A stretch of DNA of 64,000 nt, taken from contig NZ_LQAQ01000018.1 of NCBI RefSeq assembly GCF_001583495.1, positions 186,001-250,000 of the forward strand, written 5' to 3'. The notes under the pieces were generated by a model, which saw only the letters and a program-made list of their open reading frames with translations, was not told the DNA's origin and did not search any database. This document shows positions 9,499 to 18,327 of the stretch, in pieces. The position numbers and the translations under genes were made by a program. The DNA is from Flammeovirga sp. SJP92. Its GTDB lineage: Bacteria > Bacteroidota > Bacteroidia > Cytophagales > Flammeovirgaceae. Numbering within the stretch: position 1 is the stretch's first letter; every line of letters begins with the position of its first letter.

Positions 9499-9960
9499 TT
9501 AGAAATTACGTAATTTCTTGTTAGCAGCATAGTTCACTTTCAATGCGTTAGCCTCTCTTAGTTTCTGACGAACGTCAGAGATGATACCCATTTTAGCTTC
9601 TCTATCAATTTTAAGTGACATAGTGATTTTCTCACTATCCTCACCTAATTTGTCTTTTTCCTGAATCACGTGCTGAACAATTTGTTCTGGATCGATCAAT
9701 ACATCGTTCACTTGAATACGTGCTTCTGTGCCATATTTTCTTGTATCACTTGGTTCACCAATGTAGATATAAGAAACTAATGATTTCTTTTCAAGCTTTG
9801 TTAACTCAGATGCTTGAGGCAATGAGTTCTTCACTAATAACTCAGACTCACGGAAAGTCGTTGCAATCATGAAGAAGAACAAAAGCATGAAAATAATATC
9901 TGGCAAGGCTGAAGTAGGAATATCCTGCTTCGTTTTTGTTTTCTTCTTAAACGTTGCCAT
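9499..9960 (-). CDS. exbD: ExbD/TolR biopolymer transport protein (second copy)
   Basis: 153 residues. ExbD partner of an ExbB proton channel that energises TonB-dependent outer-membrane transport. A basic N-terminus (MATFKKKTKTKQ) is followed by one membrane helix LPDIIFMLLFFFMIATTF with the conserved proton-path aspartate at D21, then a periplasmic domain. Conserved ending KVNYAANKKLRNF. Last gene of the four-gene leftward operon; it follows the first exbD after 55 bp that contain a hairpin (9980-10005). It differs strongly from the first copy, so the two probably form a heteromer or serve different partners; that is inference. Confidence 0.92.
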   Translation of the reverse strand: MATFKKKTKTKQDIPTSALPDIIFMLLFFFMIATTFRESELLVKNSLPQASELTKLEKKSLVSYIYIGEPSDTRKYGTEARIQVNDVLIDPEQIVQHVIQEKDKLGEDSEKITMSLKIDREAKMGIISDVRQKLREANALKVNYAANKKLRNF

Positions 9961-9979
9961 AAGGTCAATGTATTTAAAT

Positions 9980-10005
9980 AAACGCCACCACGAATGATGG
10001 CGTTT
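9980..10005. other. Hairpin between the two exbD genes
   Basis: AAACGCCA / TGGCGTTT, extendable to a CGAA tetraloop, in the 55-bp gap between the exbD genes. It lacks a good T tract leftward (TTTATTTAAA only), so it may be an mRNA-processing or partial-termination site that sets the ratio of the two ExbDs. The role is inference. Confidence 0.5.
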
Positions 10006-10015
10006 GTTAGACCAA

Positions 10016-10564
10016 TTATTTTATCTCAGAAGGCTCAGCATCCGATACTTTGTAAGGGATTGCTTTTCTTGCTTTATCAATCTTTTCCTTCTGATCTGGA
10101 TTATCCTTATCCAAATTTTGAAAATCTTCTAAAGGCATTTTCAAATACATGGCACGCATTTCAGCATAAGCGAGTTTCAACTCGTCAATTACGCCAATGT
10201 ACATTTCGTAAGATGTACCACGGTCCGTTTTCAATGAAATAATTGCCTTAGCTGGAGACTCTGATTGGTTTTTGTCCTTACCGTTGTTAAGAACAAATTC
10301 TTTAACCATTGTACGAAGTTTTGGTAAATCTACCATTTCTTCTTGAGCTAACATGTCATCGTTTGAGTTAACAAGAATGTTAAACACGTTACGAGTTTTC
10401 ACCTTAACATCTACGTCTTCAGCTTTTGGAGGTAACATTACTGTTACACCTTTGTCAGATGCAATTGTTGTTGCCACCAAGAAGAAGATCAGCAATAGGA
10501 AGGCGATATCCGCCATTGCTCCACCATTAATTTCTGGTGCGTCTTTTTTCTTCTTCTTTAACAT
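10016..10564 (-). CDS. exbD: ExbD/TolR biopolymer transport protein (first copy)
   Basis: 182 residues. Basic start MLKKKKKD, single membrane helix MADIAFLLLIFFLVATTI with the functional aspartate at D19, then a periplasmic domain with VMLPPKAEDVDVK and a C-terminal charged extension (EDFQNLDKDNPDQKEKIDKARK) that is longer than in E. coli ExbD. It starts 2 bp after the stop of the small membrane protein gene at 10567-10914, so the two are tightly coupled. The gene order ExbB, small membrane protein, ExbD, ExbD is common in Bacteroidota, where it powers TonB-type uptake and sometimes other envelope machines. Confidence 0.93.
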   Translation of the reverse strand: MLKKKKKDAPEINGGAMADIAFLLLIFFLVATTIASDKGVTVMLPPKAEDVDVKVKTRNVFNILVNSNDDMLAQEEMVDLPKLRTMVKEFVLNNGKDKNQSESPAKAIISLKTDRGTSYEMYIGVIDELKLAYAEMRAMYLKMPLEDFQNLDKDNPDQKEKIDKARKAIPYKVSDAEPSEIK

Positions 10565-10566
10565 AA

Positions 10567-10914
10567 CTATCCAATAGATTTAACTACTCTTTGAACAACA
10601 TCTAAAATTACCGCAATACCAGCGATAATGAATAAGTAATAAGTCATGTTGAGGATACCACCGATCTTTTGTGATAATGGCTCATCCACACCGAACTCGT
10701 TTAACTCTCTTGCTGTCACAGAGCTATCTGCTACCGAATAACCGATAAAGAATAATACTACCAAGCCTGCGATTGTAATCAATACTGTGATCGCTGATTT
10801 AGGATCAGTAATGATTGACATCAAGAAGCCGATTACTGTAGCTACTAATGCAATAATGATTAATAGTCCAGTGAAAGGTAGCAAGTATTCTGTAAATATA
10901 GCTTCACCGTTCAT
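10567..10914 (-). CDS. Small membrane protein of the exb operon
   Basis: 115 residues with three hydrophobic helices: about 10-30 (LLPFTGLLIIIALVATVIGF), 37-60 (SAITVLITIAGLVVLFFIGY) and 88-108 (MTYYLFIIAGIAVILDVVQR). A short soluble loop VTARELNEFGVDEPLSQK lies between helices 2 and 3. I do not recognise a named domain. Its fixed place between exbB and exbD in this and, from memory, other Bacteroidota operons suggests a structural or regulatory subunit of the proton-driven motor. It begins 59 bp after exbB and ends 2 bp before exbD. Confidence 0.85.
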   Translation of the reverse strand: MNGEAIFTEYLLPFTGLLIIIALVATVIGFLMSIITDPKSAITVLITIAGLVVLFFIGYSVADSSVTARELNEFGVDEPLSQKIGGILNMTYYLFIIAGIAVILDVVQRVVKSIG

Positions 10915-10973
10915 AACTATGTGTAATTTCTTTAATTCTACAATTACTATTTACAATTTGTAAATAGGTACTA

Positions 10974-11804
10974 CTATTTAGCAGTCAATTCGTTCTTAAC
11001 CAAGATATCGATTAAAGATACAGAAGCTTCTTCCATTTCTAATACGATACCGTCGATTGTAGATACACAATAGTTGTAGAATACTTGAAGGATTACACCA
11101 ACGATTAGACCTGCTACTGTAGTAAGAAGGGCTACTTTAATACCACCTGCTACTAGTGAAGGAGAGATATCACCTGCTGCCTCGATCGCATCGAAGGCAC
11201 CGATCATACCAATTACCGTACCCATGAAACCTAACATTGGTGCCATAGCGATAAATAATGAGATCCATGGTAAACCTTTTTCTAATTTACCCATTTCTAC
11301 TGAACCGTAAGAAACAACTGATTTTTCAACCATGTCGATTCCTTCAGAAGCTCTCATTAAACCTTGTGTAAAGATAGAAGCAACTGGACCTCTTGTAGCT
11401 TTAGCAACTTCTAAAGCTGCATCTGCACCACCTGACTGTAAAGCTTCGTCGATTTTCGTTAAAAGCTTCTTAGTGTTTGTAGTTGAAAGTGATAACGTGA
11501 TCACACGCTCAATAGCGATTGCTAAACCAAGGATTAATGTAAGCAATACAGCTCCCATAAATTCCCAACCACCTTCGATGAATTTTTGCTTCACTGCTTG
11601 AGTGAAAGACAATTCTTCTACTTGTGCCAATTCGTCAGAAGATACTTCTTGAACTGTACTTTCTTCGACTGCTGCAGATGTCTCTTCAACTGCTGCTACT
11701 TCTTCTGTAGCAACTTCTTCTGTTGTTTCATCTTGCGCATACGACTGTGCGATACCTAAAGTAAGTGCACAGAAAAACATCAATAACGCGAATACTTTTT
11801 TCAT
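10974..11804 (-). CDS. exbB: MotA/TolQ/ExbB proton channel protein
   Basis: 276 residues. It begins with a signal-like segment (MKKVFALLMFFCALTLGIAQSYA) and an Ala/Glu-rich linker (about residues 24-60, ETTEEVATEEVAAVEE), then the ExbB core: helix MGAVLLTLILGLAIAIERV, cytoplasmic part, and two closing helices with the conserved GFMGTVIGMIGAFDAI and GIKVALLTTVAGLIVGVILQ motifs. It forms the pentameric proton channel around ExbD. The N-terminal signal plus acidic linker is an addition to the E. coli form. First gene of the four-gene leftward operon. Confidence 0.93.
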   Translation of the reverse strand: MKKVFALLMFFCALTLGIAQSYAQDETTEEVATEEVAAVEETSAAVEESTVQEVSSDELAQVEELSFTQAVKQKFIEGGWEFMGAVLLTLILGLAIAIERVITLSLSTTNTKKLLTKIDEALQSGGADAALEVAKATRGPVASIFTQGLMRASEGIDMVEKSVVSYGSVEMGKLEKGLPWISLFIAMAPMLGFMGTVIGMIGAFDAIEAAGDISPSLVAGGIKVALLTTVAGLIVGVILQVFYNYCVSTIDGIVLEMEEASVSLIDILVKNELTAK

Positions 11805-12062
11805 AACTCTCTAACGTTCAGATTGCGATTAAATAAACTAAAATCACAGAACTGATACTGTAATAATAAATTTGTTTTGACTATCATCCGTAATCGTTGA
11901 GCAATTTAGTACTAATCTTTCGATTTCGTACTTTTTTTGATAGTTTTTAACGACTACTGACTCGCAAAGAAATATATAATTATACTTATATACAAATTGA
12001 TTATTCATTTATAAATGCCAAAATCACACTATTAAGCCCTATAAATGTTACATTTCGTTAAT

Positions 12063-13142
12063 TTACTGAGTCAATTCACCCTTTAACGGTATGCCTACAA
12101 GCTCTTTGACCCTGTTCACGTCTTTATACTTTGTTAACAAACACATGAGTTTAGTTACGCTTGCTTCAGTGGTCATATCCTTACCGGAAAGGACACCTAT
12201 CTCATTGAGTTTCGTGCTCGTAGCATAGTGCCCTTGCATCACCATCCCTCCTGTACACTGTGAAATATTGACCACTACAACCCCTCTTTTCACCGTCTCT
12301 TCTAGCAGTTCAATAAACCAATCTGAGGTAGGTACATTACCCGATCCATAGGTTTCCAACACCACTCCCTGTAATTTTCGATTTTTTAGCATTTGCATTA
12401 TGAAATCTTTAGGCATTCCAGGGAAAATTTTCAGCACAATAACATTAGCATCAAACTTTTTCATAGCTCGGATAGGACCTGTAATTGGGTCCTTCCAAAA
12501 CATCTCTTTTTTATATTCAATAAAAATTCCTGCCTCTGCTAAAGAAGGGTAATTATAAGACCTAAACGCCGTAAAATTAAAATTCTGTGCTTTCTTAGCT
12601 CTGTTGCCTCTTAAAAGTTTGCTATTGAAACAAATACAAACCTCTTGAATAAGCATTTCTCCGTTAGCATCACGAGCAGAGCACATTTCTAATGCAGACA
12701 TCAAGTTTTCGCGTGCATCTGTTCTTTTTTCACCAATAGGAAGTTGAGAACCTGTCAAAATGATAGGTTTATGTACCCCGTCCAACATAAAGCTCAAAGC
12801 TGAGGCTGTAAAAGCCATCGTATCTGTACCATGAAGAATGACGAAGCCATCGAAGTCCTCATAAAAGTCTTCGATCAAGTTACCGAGTTGAATCCAATGA
12901 TCCGGTGTGACATCTGACGAATCAATCAATGGATCCAATGAAAAGACGGTCAATTCAAAATCAAACCCTTTCAACTCAGGTACAGCATCTATTATTTTTT
13001 CAAAATCAAATGGTGTCAAACTTCCGTTTTCTGGATGGCGGTCCATTCCAATTGTTCCTCCTGTATAAATGATAAGTATGGATGTATCTGATGTTTTTGG
13101 GCCTGTGGAATTAATGTTTACAGTTTTATAATAATCTCTCAT
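12063..13142 (-). CDS. ansA: Type I L-asparaginase
   Basis: 359 residues. Hydrolyses L-asparagine to aspartate and ammonia; the lack of a signal peptide places it in the cytoplasm. Both catalytic threonine motifs are present: IIYTGGTIGM (residues 24-33) and VILHGTDTMAFTASAL, together with LTGSQLPIGEKRTDARENL and the allosteric-domain region GVVLETYGSGNVP. Length is normal for the cytoplasmic AnsA group. It starts 5 bp after tatD, so the two genes are one operon, an arrangement seen often in Bacteroidota. Substrate specificity beyond the family is assumed. Confidence 0.95.
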   Translation of the reverse strand: MRDYYKTVNINSTGPKTSDTSILIIYTGGTIGMDRHPENGSLTPFDFEKIIDAVPELKGFDFELTVFSLDPLIDSSDVTPDHWIQLGNLIEDFYEDFDGFVILHGTDTMAFTASALSFMLDGVHKPIILTGSQLPIGEKRTDARENLMSALEMCSARDANGEMLIQEVCICFNSKLLRGNRAKKAQNFNFTAFRSYNYPSLAEAGIFIEYKKEMFWKDPITGPIRAMKKFDANVIVLKIFPGMPKDFIMQMLKNRKLQGVVLETYGSGNVPTSDWFIELLEETVKRGVVVVNISQCTGGMVMQGHYATSTKLNEIGVLSGKDMTTEASVTKLMCLLTKYKDVNRVKELVGIPLKGELTQ

Positions 13143-13147
13143 CTTGC

Positions 13148-13927
13148 TTATTTCTTTAGATATTCCTCTATTTTAAATAGGTCATATGAATTCTTATCTG
13201 TTATTTCTTCTATTTCTTGACCACTTTTACCGGTCAAATCTGCCACTTTATCACAAACGTGAGTGGTGTATAAAGGCTGGTTTCTTTTTCCTCTGTAAGG
13301 TTTTGGCGCTAGGTAAGGACTGTCTGTTTCTAAAACGACCTGAGATAAATCTACGTGAGGAATCACTTTATCTAATCCGCCATTTTTGAAAGTTACAACT
13401 CCTCCAATGCCAATTTTAAAGTTGATTGCTTCTAATCTTTTTACATCATCGACTGTTCCTGTAAAACAATGAAGTACTCCAAACAATTCTTCAGAAGCTA
13501 CTTCCTCTAAAACATCTAATGTTTCTGCCATGGCATCTCTTGCATGAATCACTAATGGCAACTGATGTTTCTTGGCTAGTTCTGCTTGAATCTTGAAAGC
13601 TTCAATTTGTTGTTCCTTGTAAGTTTTGTCCCAATATAAGTCTAATCCCATTTCACCTACTGCCACAAACTTTCTTTTGGACAGCCAATCCTCTACTATG
13701 TAAAGTTCTTTTTCAAAGTTTTGATCCACATGACATGGATGCAGTCCCATCATCGAAAGGCATTTGCCTGGATATTTTTCTTCTAGTTCCAACATACCAT
13801 CAATAGAAGTATGATCGATATTTGGCATTAAAATGTGCTTGAGTCCTGCGTTGAAAGCGTCACTTAAAATTTTGTCAATATCTGCACTAAATTTGTCTGA
13901 GTATATATGCGCGTGAGTATCTATCAT
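13148..13927 (-). CDS. tatD: TatD-family metal-dependent hydrolase
   Basis: 259 residues. TIM-barrel metallohydrolase (DNase/exonuclease group). Metal ligands are visible: IDTHAHIYSDKF (HxH), VGEMGLDLYWD (Glu), PLVIHARDA, GVLHCFTG and LETDSPYLAPKPYRGKRNQP (Asp). Length is typical. First gene of the tatD-ansA leftward operon; upstream there is a leftward TATGTTTG -7 element (13953-13960) and a short palindrome TAGGTTTTAACCTA. The physiological substrate of this subgroup is not settled. Confidence 0.93.
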   Translation of the reverse strand: MIDTHAHIYSDKFSADIDKILSDAFNAGLKHILMPNIDHTSIDGMLELEEKYPGKCLSMMGLHPCHVDQNFEKELYIVEDWLSKRKFVAVGEMGLDLYWDKTYKEQQIEAFKIQAELAKKHQLPLVIHARDAMAETLDVLEEVASEELFGVLHCFTGTVDDVKRLEAINFKIGIGGVVTFKNGGLDKVIPHVDLSQVVLETDSPYLAPKPYRGKRNQPLYTTHVCDKVADLTGKSGQEIEEITDKNSYDLFKIEEYLKK

Positions 13928-13952
13928 AATTTTAATTATTTGGTATTCCGCA

Positions 13953-13960
13953 CAAACATA
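13953..13960 (-). promoter_or_regulatory. Predicted -7 element of tatD-ansA
   Basis: Reads TATGTTTG leftward, matching TAnnTTTG, about 26 bp before the tatD start codon. No good -33 TTTG at the expected spacing, so moderate support only. Confidence 0.4.
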
Positions 13961-14075
13961 ACAGCTTAGGTTTTAACCTATAAAAAATCCAAATCGAATT
14001 TTTTTAATAGGTTGGTCTTATTTCCATAATTATGACTAATATTGAAATTAATTATTAAGTAATTCATATAATTCT

Positions 14076-14906
14076 ATGAGACTGAATAAAAAAAACATAA
14101 TAATAACTTGCTCTTGTATATTCTTTGGAATAGCCGCTTTTGGCTTTAAAACACAACAAGATCTTCCAAAAGACACGTCTATTACTTTCGAACAAGGTGA
14201 AACATTAACGTATGTTGCAGGCTATTCAGTTTTTGAAGCTGGAGAAGCTGTGGTCCATTTGGATAAAAAATTTCACGAAGTAAATGGTAAAAAATGTTAT
14301 AAAGTAGACGTTCATGGAAAAAGTATCGGCATGTTTGGCATGGGCATGAAAATCCGTGACCTATGGCAAAGTTACTTTGATCCTGAAACAATATTGCCTG
14401 TTCAGTTCAACCGTGATATTCTTGAAGGTGGTTACACATTAGAAGAGAAAATTGATTTTGACCAAGTCAATGGGAAGGCGAAAGTGGAATGGAAGAAAAA
14501 AGACAAACCTGAGATTCATAATGAGGAATATGAAATGGCTCCTGGTTCTTTTGATGTCATTTCTGGTTACTACCTCCTAAGAACTTTAGATTACGAGCAG
14601 TATACTAAAGGGGATACCATCACAATGAATACCTTCTGGGAAAACAAAGGCTATAGTTTTGATATCGTTTATTTAGGAGTGGAAAAATGCCACACAAAAT
14701 TCGGAAGAATTGAGTCATATGTGATGTCTCCTATAATGCCTGAAAATCAACTTTTCTCAGGAACTCACCCTATTAAGTTCTGGGTTTCAAAAGACGTTAA
14801 TAGAATTCCTTTGAAAATACAAGCTGAGCTTATTGTTGGAGCTGTCAATGTTGATTTGGTGAGATACAAAGGCTTAAAACAGAAATTAAAGAAGTCCAAG
14901 GGATAA
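14076..14906 (+). CDS. DUF3108 domain protein, exported
   Basis: 276 residues. The N-terminus (MRLNKKNIIITCSCIFFGIAAFGF) is a signal peptide or anchor. The rest matches the DUF3108 family by its start (FEQGETLTYVAGYSVFEAGEAVVHL), the DLWQSYFDPETILPVQF block and the ending FWVSKDVNRIPLKIQAELIVGAV. DUF3108 proteins are periplasmic, of unknown function and structurally related to lipid-binding envelope proteins. Monocistronic, ending in a strong bidirectional terminator shared with the convergent aroK operon. Confidence 0.88.
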   Translation: MRLNKKNIIITCSCIFFGIAAFGFKTQQDLPKDTSITFEQGETLTYVAGYSVFEAGEAVVHLDKKFHEVNGKKCYKVDVHGKSIGMFGMGMKIRDLWQSYFDPETILPVQFNRDILEGGYTLEEKIDFDQVNGKAKVEWKKKDKPEIHNEEYEMAPGSFDVISGYYLLRTLDYEQYTKGDTITMNTFWENKGYSFDIVYLGVEKCHTKFGRIESYVMSPIMPENQLFSGTHPIKFWVSKDVNRIPLKIQAELIVGAVNVDLVRYKGLKQKLKKSKG

Positions 14907-14929
14907 TACTCTTGAGTTATATAAGATAC

Positions 14930-14968
14930 AAAAAGAGCATGTTTGATAATTTCAAACATGCTCTTTTT
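14930..14968. terminator. Bidirectional terminator, DUF3108 / aroK
   Basis: Perfect 17-bp stem (AAAAAGAGCATGTTTGA and complement) with a 5-nt loop, A and T tracts on either side. It lies between convergent genes. Confidence 0.93.
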
Positions 14969-14970
14969 GA

Positions 14971-15480
14971 TTATTTTTTTAAAACTTGCTTTATTTCCAA
15001 GGCCAATTCAGAAGGGGTTTTAGTACCTGCTTCTATTGTAAATTCAGCTTTGGAATAATAAGGAAAGCGACTTTCTCTTTTTTCTTTGATTGCCGTATAA
15101 ACCTCGTCCTTCTCGTCCTGAGCCAACAAAGGCCGTGTTCCCTGCTGTTCCCAAACTCTTTCTACTAATACATCTTCATGTACATCCACAAAGACCGTCA
15201 CACCATTTTTTAGCATAAAGTCCATATTATCAAAAAAGCAAGGCGCTCCACCACCTGTTGCAAGAATGGCGTTGTCCGGCATAAAAGTATGTACTACCTC
15301 CTTCTCTACAACTCTAAAATAATCTTCCCCTTTTTCAGTAAATATATCTGGGATACTCTTCTTCTCTCTTTCTTCGATTTCTGTATCCATATCATAATAC
15401 GGCAACGAAAGTAGAGTCGAAAGTTCTTTTGCCAAAGTAGATTTCCCACTACCGGGCATTCCTATTAAATAAATTCGCAT
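14971..15480 (-). CDS. aroK: Shikimate kinase
   Basis: 169 residues. Phosphorylates shikimate at the 3-hydroxyl in the pathway to chorismate. Walker A GMPGSGKS (residues 7-14), substrate-binding DMDTEIE and FR in GEDYFRVVE, the GGGAP loop (ATGGGAPCF) and the lid region EQQGTRPLL are present. Last gene of the leftward DUF1599 - BT_3928 - permease - aroK operon, 6 bp after the permease gene. Chorismate synthase (aroC) is also in this window (26882-27970) but in a separate unit. Confidence 0.96.
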   Translation of the reverse strand: MRIYLIGMPGSGKSTLAKELSTLLSLPYYDMDTEIEEREKKSIPDIFTEKGEDYFRVVEKEVVHTFMPDNAILATGGGAPCFFDNMDFMLKNGVTVFVDVHEDVLVERVWEQQGTRPLLAQDEKDEVYTAIKEKRESRFPYYSKAEFTIEAGTKTPSELALEIKQVLKK

Positions 15481-15486
15481 GATTTG

Positions 15487-16542
15487 TTAGTGTAATCTTA
15501 CCTTTGGATCAACAATAGCATATAAAATATCTACAAAAATATTTACTACAACGAATCCAAAAGCGATCAATATTGTAGAGCCCATCACAACAGGTAAATC
15601 CAAATACTCTACTGCTTGAATGGTTTTGAAGCCCAAACCTTTCCATTTAAAAATATACTCAATAAAAAAGGCTCCAGCCATCATAGTAGCCAACCATCCA
15701 GAAACTGCTGTGATTACAGGATTCAATGCATTTCTAAGCGTGTGCATAAATATCACTCTTAAAAAACCTGCTCCTTTTGCCATTGCTGTTCTAATGTAAT
15801 CTTGAGACATTACATCTAGCATTGAGCTTCTTGTGAGCTGAATGATAATAGCCAAAGGCCTTGTTGCAAGCGTAAATGCTGGCAAGATCAGATTCTCTAA
15901 GTGTAAAACTCGACCTTTTAAAGGATCATTCATCCAAAGTGAACCTGTCATATTCAGATTCGTAAAATCAGATAAATAGTACCCAAAAGTAATTGCCATC
16001 ACAATAGCCAGTACAAATGAAGGCATTGAAATGAACACTACTGATCCCCCAACAATAAAATGGTCTATTTTAGAACCAAAATTAACGGCTGCGGTTACTC
16101 CTAAAAGTACACCAAATGTAGTGGCAATGATTATAGCTGCTAAAGCTAACCAAAAGGTGCCTGGAATACTTTCTATTAATATTTCATCTACCCTTTTGTT
16201 GGTCTGAAAAGACTTCCTCAAGTAGGGGTATTTTAAAACAAGTGCTCTTCCTCCTAAAGGTATAAGCTTAAAATAATTATATTTTGCTTGTGCCTCAGGG
16301 GTATTTTTCTCAATGGATATAGGTAGTAAATCGCCAATATATCTTCCGTACTGCACCATCAAAGGGTCATCTAATCCCAATTCATGGCGAATCAACTCTC
16401 TTGTTTCTAAATCTGCATGCTGTCCAGACATTAAATCGACAGGATCTCCAGGTAATGCATGAAAAAGCATGAAAACCACTGTGATCACTCCCCATATTAC
16501 TAAGAGGCCATATAAAAATCGATTAATAATAAACTGTAGCAC
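15487..16542 (-). CDS. ABC transporter permease, OppB/DppB type
   Basis: 351 residues, six membrane helices. N-terminal signature FIINRFLYGLLVIWGVITVVF followed by LPGDPVDLMSGQ is typical of the OppB/DppB permease of peptide/nickel importers, and the ABC-contact loop is RTAMAKGAGFLRVIFMHTLRNALNP. The periplasmic insert between helix 1 and 2 (about residues 60-125) is longer than in E. coli DppB. Its OppC partner, ATPases and binding protein are not nearby; it is wedged between a BT_3928-like gene and aroK with gaps of 6-9 bp. The transported substrate is unknown. Confidence 0.9.
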   Translation of the reverse strand: MLQFIINRFLYGLLVIWGVITVVFMLFHALPGDPVDLMSGQHADLETRELIRHELGLDDPLMVQYGRYIGDLLPISIEKNTPEAQAKYNYFKLIPLGGRALVLKYPYLRKSFQTNKRVDEILIESIPGTFWLALAAIIIATTFGVLLGVTAAVNFGSKIDHFIVGGSVVFISMPSFVLAIVMAITFGYYLSDFTNLNMTGSLWMNDPLKGRVLHLENLILPAFTLATRPLAIIIQLTRSSMLDVMSQDYIRTAMAKGAGFLRVIFMHTLRNALNPVITAVSGWLATMMAGAFFIEYIFKWKGLGFKTIQAVEYLDLPVVMGSTILIAFGFVVVNIFVDILYAIVDPKVRLH

Positions 16543-16551
16543 TTTCTATAA

Positions 16552-17706
16552 TTAATTTAAGAGTTGAGAGATTTCGTCAGCAGTTGGTATATCATTATAA
16601 TGCCACTTCCCTAATATTGTTCCATTATCAATTAAAAGAATACCTGGATTAGATCTTACCATTGCCAATAAAACGGTAGCATCGGCATAATAGTAAGGAA
16701 TGTTCCATTGGGAATCATGCATGAACTTCTCAAAGTTATTTGCATCACTAGTAACTACCATTGAACCTACTGTACTTTCCAAAGAAGTCAACATTTTCTT
16801 AATTGACGTAATTTCTTCTTTTTCAATTTCAGAAACATTTTGAACAATCACTAATAATCGCGTTGCATTTGTAGTCAAAGCTGTAAAGTCTTCTCCCTCA
16901 GCATTCGAAATATAATAATCAGGAATCAAAGATTTACATTCTTCCTCATTCGTTATTTCCATTCTAACAAATTTCCATGAAGGATCTGTTGGATAAGTAG
17001 TGAACATCTTTTCTTCACCGTCTTTTTCCATGTAATAAACACTTTCACAAGGAACATCCGGAGACATCATTTTCTGAATATTCGCTCCTACTTTATAAGG
17101 ACGGAAATCTACAGGGGGTAAGTGATTTAATGCATAATAACATGTTCCCAAAGAAAACACAGAAGCAATAACTACTACAATAAATTTCCAAGCTGGGCTA
17201 GATTTTTTAACAGTATAGGAATTACCGTACATGCCATATTGAGTGAGCGACTTTTTAGGCTTTAATAGCATGGCTCCTAAAAGCAAGACCAGTAGAATTA
17301 CGTCCTTAGTGAAACTGCCCCAAGGAGTAAACTTTACAGCATCTCCAAAACAACCACAGTCTGTGACTTTATTAAACCAAGCTGAATAAAAGGTCAACAA
17401 TCCAAAAAACAACAATAAGGCTAAAGTAGCTCTCATTGAGAACTTCTCCTTATACCCCACTACCAAAGCAACTCCCAATACTAATTCAAAAGAAGAAAAC
17501 AATACAGACATTGGCAAAGCCCAATCAGCAAGGAACAAGAAAAACATCTCCAAAGCACCTATGGTACCTGAAACATCATCTGCAAAAACGTGAAAATATT
17601 CTTCAAACTTGATTGCTGTTCCGGTAGGATCATCCACTTTCACCAAACCAGAAACAATAAAAACTAGGCCTACAATTATTGCTAAAAATCTATATAAATT
17701 CTTCAT
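16552..17706 (-). CDS. BT_3928-like membrane protein (DoxX/MauE-type plus thioredoxin-like C-terminus)
   Basis: 384 residues. Residues 1-about 150 form a four-helix DoxX/MauE-like membrane domain with VSGLVKVDDP and a Cys motif TDCGCFGDAVKF typical of MauE-type redox proteins. A fifth helix lies near 175-195, then a periplasmic domain that ends in a thioredoxin-like strand pattern (PGILLIDNGTILGKWHYND) lacking a CxxC. From memory this matches the BT_3928 family, which sits beside DUF1599 genes in Bacteroidota. Likely role in envelope redox or disulphide chemistry; inference. The gap to the DUF1599 gene is 54 bp. Confidence 0.82.
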   Translation of the reverse strand: MKNLYRFLAIIVGLVFIVSGLVKVDDPTGTAIKFEEYFHVFADDVSGTIGALEMFFLFLADWALPMSVLFSSFELVLGVALVVGYKEKFSMRATLALLLFFGLLTFYSAWFNKVTDCGCFGDAVKFTPWGSFTKDVILLVLLLGAMLLKPKKSLTQYGMYGNSYTVKKSSPAWKFIVVVIASVFSLGTCYYALNHLPPVDFRPYKVGANIQKMMSPDVPCESVYYMEKDGEEKMFTTYPTDPSWKFVRMEITNEEECKSLIPDYYISNAEGEDFTALTTNATRLLVIVQNVSEIEKEEITSIKKMLTSLESTVGSMVVTSDANNFEKFMHDSQWNIPYYYADATVLLAMVRSNPGILLIDNGTILGKWHYNDIPTADEISQLLN

Positions 17707-17760
17707 AGAATTATTTGTGTATTGTTATGTTGTTAGTTACTCTTTGTGCAGTACAAAAAA

Positions 17761-18315
17761 TTATTTATTAACAAATTCCGATAATATTAGAGCAAAAATA
17801 GAATAATTAATCATATCCTGATAGTTTGCATCTACTCCTTCAGACACTAGCGTTTGTCCGTCATTTCCTTCGATCTGTTTTACTCTCAATAATTTCATAA
17901 GAATAATATCTGTGATACTAGAAACTCTCATCATTCTCCAAGCCTCACCATAGTCGTGGTTTTTATCAAACATTAAATGCATTGTATTGGATGCATGCTT
18001 ATCATAATGACTCATTACTTCTTCAGGAGTCAACTCCATGCGATCATCATTATACAATTCAAGTTGCGTTAAAGCCATCAGGCAGTAATTTATTATAGCA
18101 ATAAACTCGCCTAAAATGTCTTCATCAATTTTTTGCTCTCCTTTTTCCTGAATAGAACGAATTCTCATCGCTTTTATATATATCTGATCAGTTATAGAAG
18201 GCAATCTTAAGATCCTCCAAGCAGTACCATAATCTACTGTCTTCTTCTCAAATAAGGCTCTACACTTTTCAATTACCGCCTTAAACTCTTGTTCTGTTTT
18301 TTCCGCTTGCGTCAT
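17761..18315 (-). CDS. DUF1599 protein with two tandem domain copies
   Basis: 184 residues made of two copies of one domain: KKTVDYGTAWRILRLPSITD (about 25-45) and KNHDYGEAWRMMRVSSITD (about 118-137), each followed by an IKAMR/LLRVKQIE helix and a final INYCLMALTQLE / INYSIFALILSE helix. DUF1599 is also called nucleotide modification associated domain 1; it is all-helical and of unproven function. First gene of the leftward operon that ends with aroK, divergent from folP and sharing a palindromic promoter with it (18328-18391). The conserved folP neighbourhood hints at a folate or nucleotide link; inference. Confidence 0.88.
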   Translation of the reverse strand: MTQAEKTEQEFKAVIEKCRALFEKKTVDYGTAWRILRLPSITDQIYIKAMRIRSIQEKGEQKIDEDILGEFIAIINYCLMALTQLELYNDDRMELTPEEVMSHYDKHASNTMHLMFDKNHDYGEAWRMMRVSSITDIILMKLLRVKQIEGNDGQTLVSEGVDANYQDMINYSIFALILSEFVNK

Positions 18316-18327
18316 ATCTAAACTATC

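Noticed and set aside
13967-13980. TAGGTTTTAACCTA palindrome as a third copy of the REP-like element
   Set aside because: It has the TT loop of the element hairpins, but neither the ends nor the flanking arms match copies A and B.
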